This document shows positions 63,724-64,000 of a DNA stretch of 64,000 nt, one piece after another. The position numbers and the translations under genes are program-made. This DNA comes from Candidatus Cacconaster equi (GTDB lineage: Bacteria > Bacteroidota > Bacteroidia > Bacteroidales > UBA932). The stretch spans positions 1 through 64,000 of the forward strand of contig JAGHSK010000045.1 in NCBI GenBank assembly GCA_018065895.1. Reading direction: 5' to 3'. How positions within the stretch are numbered: position 1 is the stretch's first letter; each line of letters opens with the position of its first letter. Under the pieces are notes generated by a model. That model did not search any database and was not told the origin of the DNA. It was given only the letters and a program-made list of their open reading frames with translations.

Positions 63724-64000
63724 ATGACAATAGAACACCCATCCTGCGAGTGGAAAGATTATGAACTGATTGACTCGGGCGATTTTTCAAAACTTGAGCG
63801 CTTCGGGCAATACGTTATGATTCGTCCGGAGCCCAAGGCTCTGTGGCACAAATCCATGACCGATTCCCAATGGAGAAGTCTCGCACAAACGGAATTCAAA
63901 CCAGGCGCAGGCTTCGGCAAGGCAGGAAAGGAGGACAGCGGCTCCTGGACCATGTTAGGGAAAATGCAGGAGCAGTGGGTCATCGCCTACCCTTCGATAG
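63724..64000 (+). CDS. Class I SAM-dependent methyltransferase, RlmI-like, N-terminal part
   Basis: The first 92 codons of a gene that continues past the window. The protein starts [20 protein letters not shown] and goes on to [19 protein letters not shown], a segment I recognise from the N-terminal region of Bacteroidales SAM-dependent methyltransferases related to the RlmI/RlmK group of rRNA-modifying enzymes. The methyltransferase core itself would be downstream, so the assignment rests on this leading block only. Confidence 0.65.
   Translation, partial: MTIEHPSCEWKDYELIDSGDFSKLERFGQYVMIRPEPKALWHKSMTDSQWRSLAQTEFKPGAGFGKAGKEDSGSWTMLGKMQEQWVIAYPSI

Noticed and set aside
1-64000. Insertion sequences, prophage genes, toxin-antitoxin or restriction systems
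   Set aside because: No transposase, integrase, capsid, toxin or methylase-like protein was found in any frame; the only broken genes are two small remnants.

Overview
The window looks like a chromosomal stretch from an uncultured or little-studied member of the Bacteroidota, most likely order Bacteroidales. The support is: promoters of the TAnnTTTG type in front of many genes and no consistent Shine-Dalgarno sequences; a Bacteroidota-style outer-membrane beta-barrel receptor; an argG-argE-argH cluster with an M20-type deacetylase; a DUF5009/NagX-type acyltransferase; a NamZ (DUF1343) muramidase; EFR1-type flavodoxin-ferredoxin; and a topoisomerase I that ends in short C-terminal repeats instead of zinc fingers. 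I cannot assign a genus. There is no phage, insertion sequence, CRISPR array or rRNA operon; nearly all of the window is dense core metabolism.

Layout. 1-850: the tail of a VOC-fold protein, a start-less remnant of a lipoprotein-like gene, a strong hairpin and a set of four alternating inverted repeats. 853-6200: aldehyde dehydrogenase, AlkD-like glycosylase, exported serine hydrolase, cysteine desulfidase-like protein and PrsW-like membrane protease. 6255-7054: tRNA-Gln and tRNA-Met with their promoter and terminator, then ispF. 7143-9869: one polypeptide that appears to contain a whole amino-acid ABC importer. 9911-14337: a tightly coupled operon (small membrane protein, mutL, rhomboid, EEP phosphodiesterase, tsaC). 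14338-16005: phosphoesterase and DUF5009 membrane protein. 16063-22780: rsmE, opposed by a long minus-strand operon yifB-tsaE-namZ-ROK kinase-MFS-SIS that may recycle peptidoglycan sugar. 22888-32776: TPR protein, EnvC-like LytM protein, and a set of nucleotide and repair genes (uvrA, uridine-kinase-like, deoxynucleoside kinase, PfkB kinase, nucleotidyltransferase).

32854-39210: second exported serine hydrolase, exported class-I glutamine-amidotransferase-like hydrolase, argG-argE-argH and a broken DUF212 gene. 39274-43997: dicarboxylate/amino acid symporter, radA, outer-membrane receptor. 44013-48182: prmC, ddl and PBP1A on the minus strand. 48293-51918: topA, an Lrp/AsnC regulator and ispD. 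52014-57627: the cell-shape operon mreB-mreC-mreD-mrdA-rodA. 57656-63669: gcvP, a flavodoxin/ferredoxin protein, a lactonase-like propeller and pgk. The window ends inside an RlmI-like methyltransferase.

Cell-wall work is the strongest shared theme: ddl makes D-Ala-D-Ala, PBP1A and RodA/PBP2 polymerise and cross-link it under MreBCD control, an EnvC-like protein probably activates amidases, and NamZ with its neighbours could salvage turnover products. The most unusual items are the all-in-one ABC importer whose binding-protein lobes are in swapped order, and compact divergent promoters whose two -7 boxes lie 11-13 or 22-23 bp apart.
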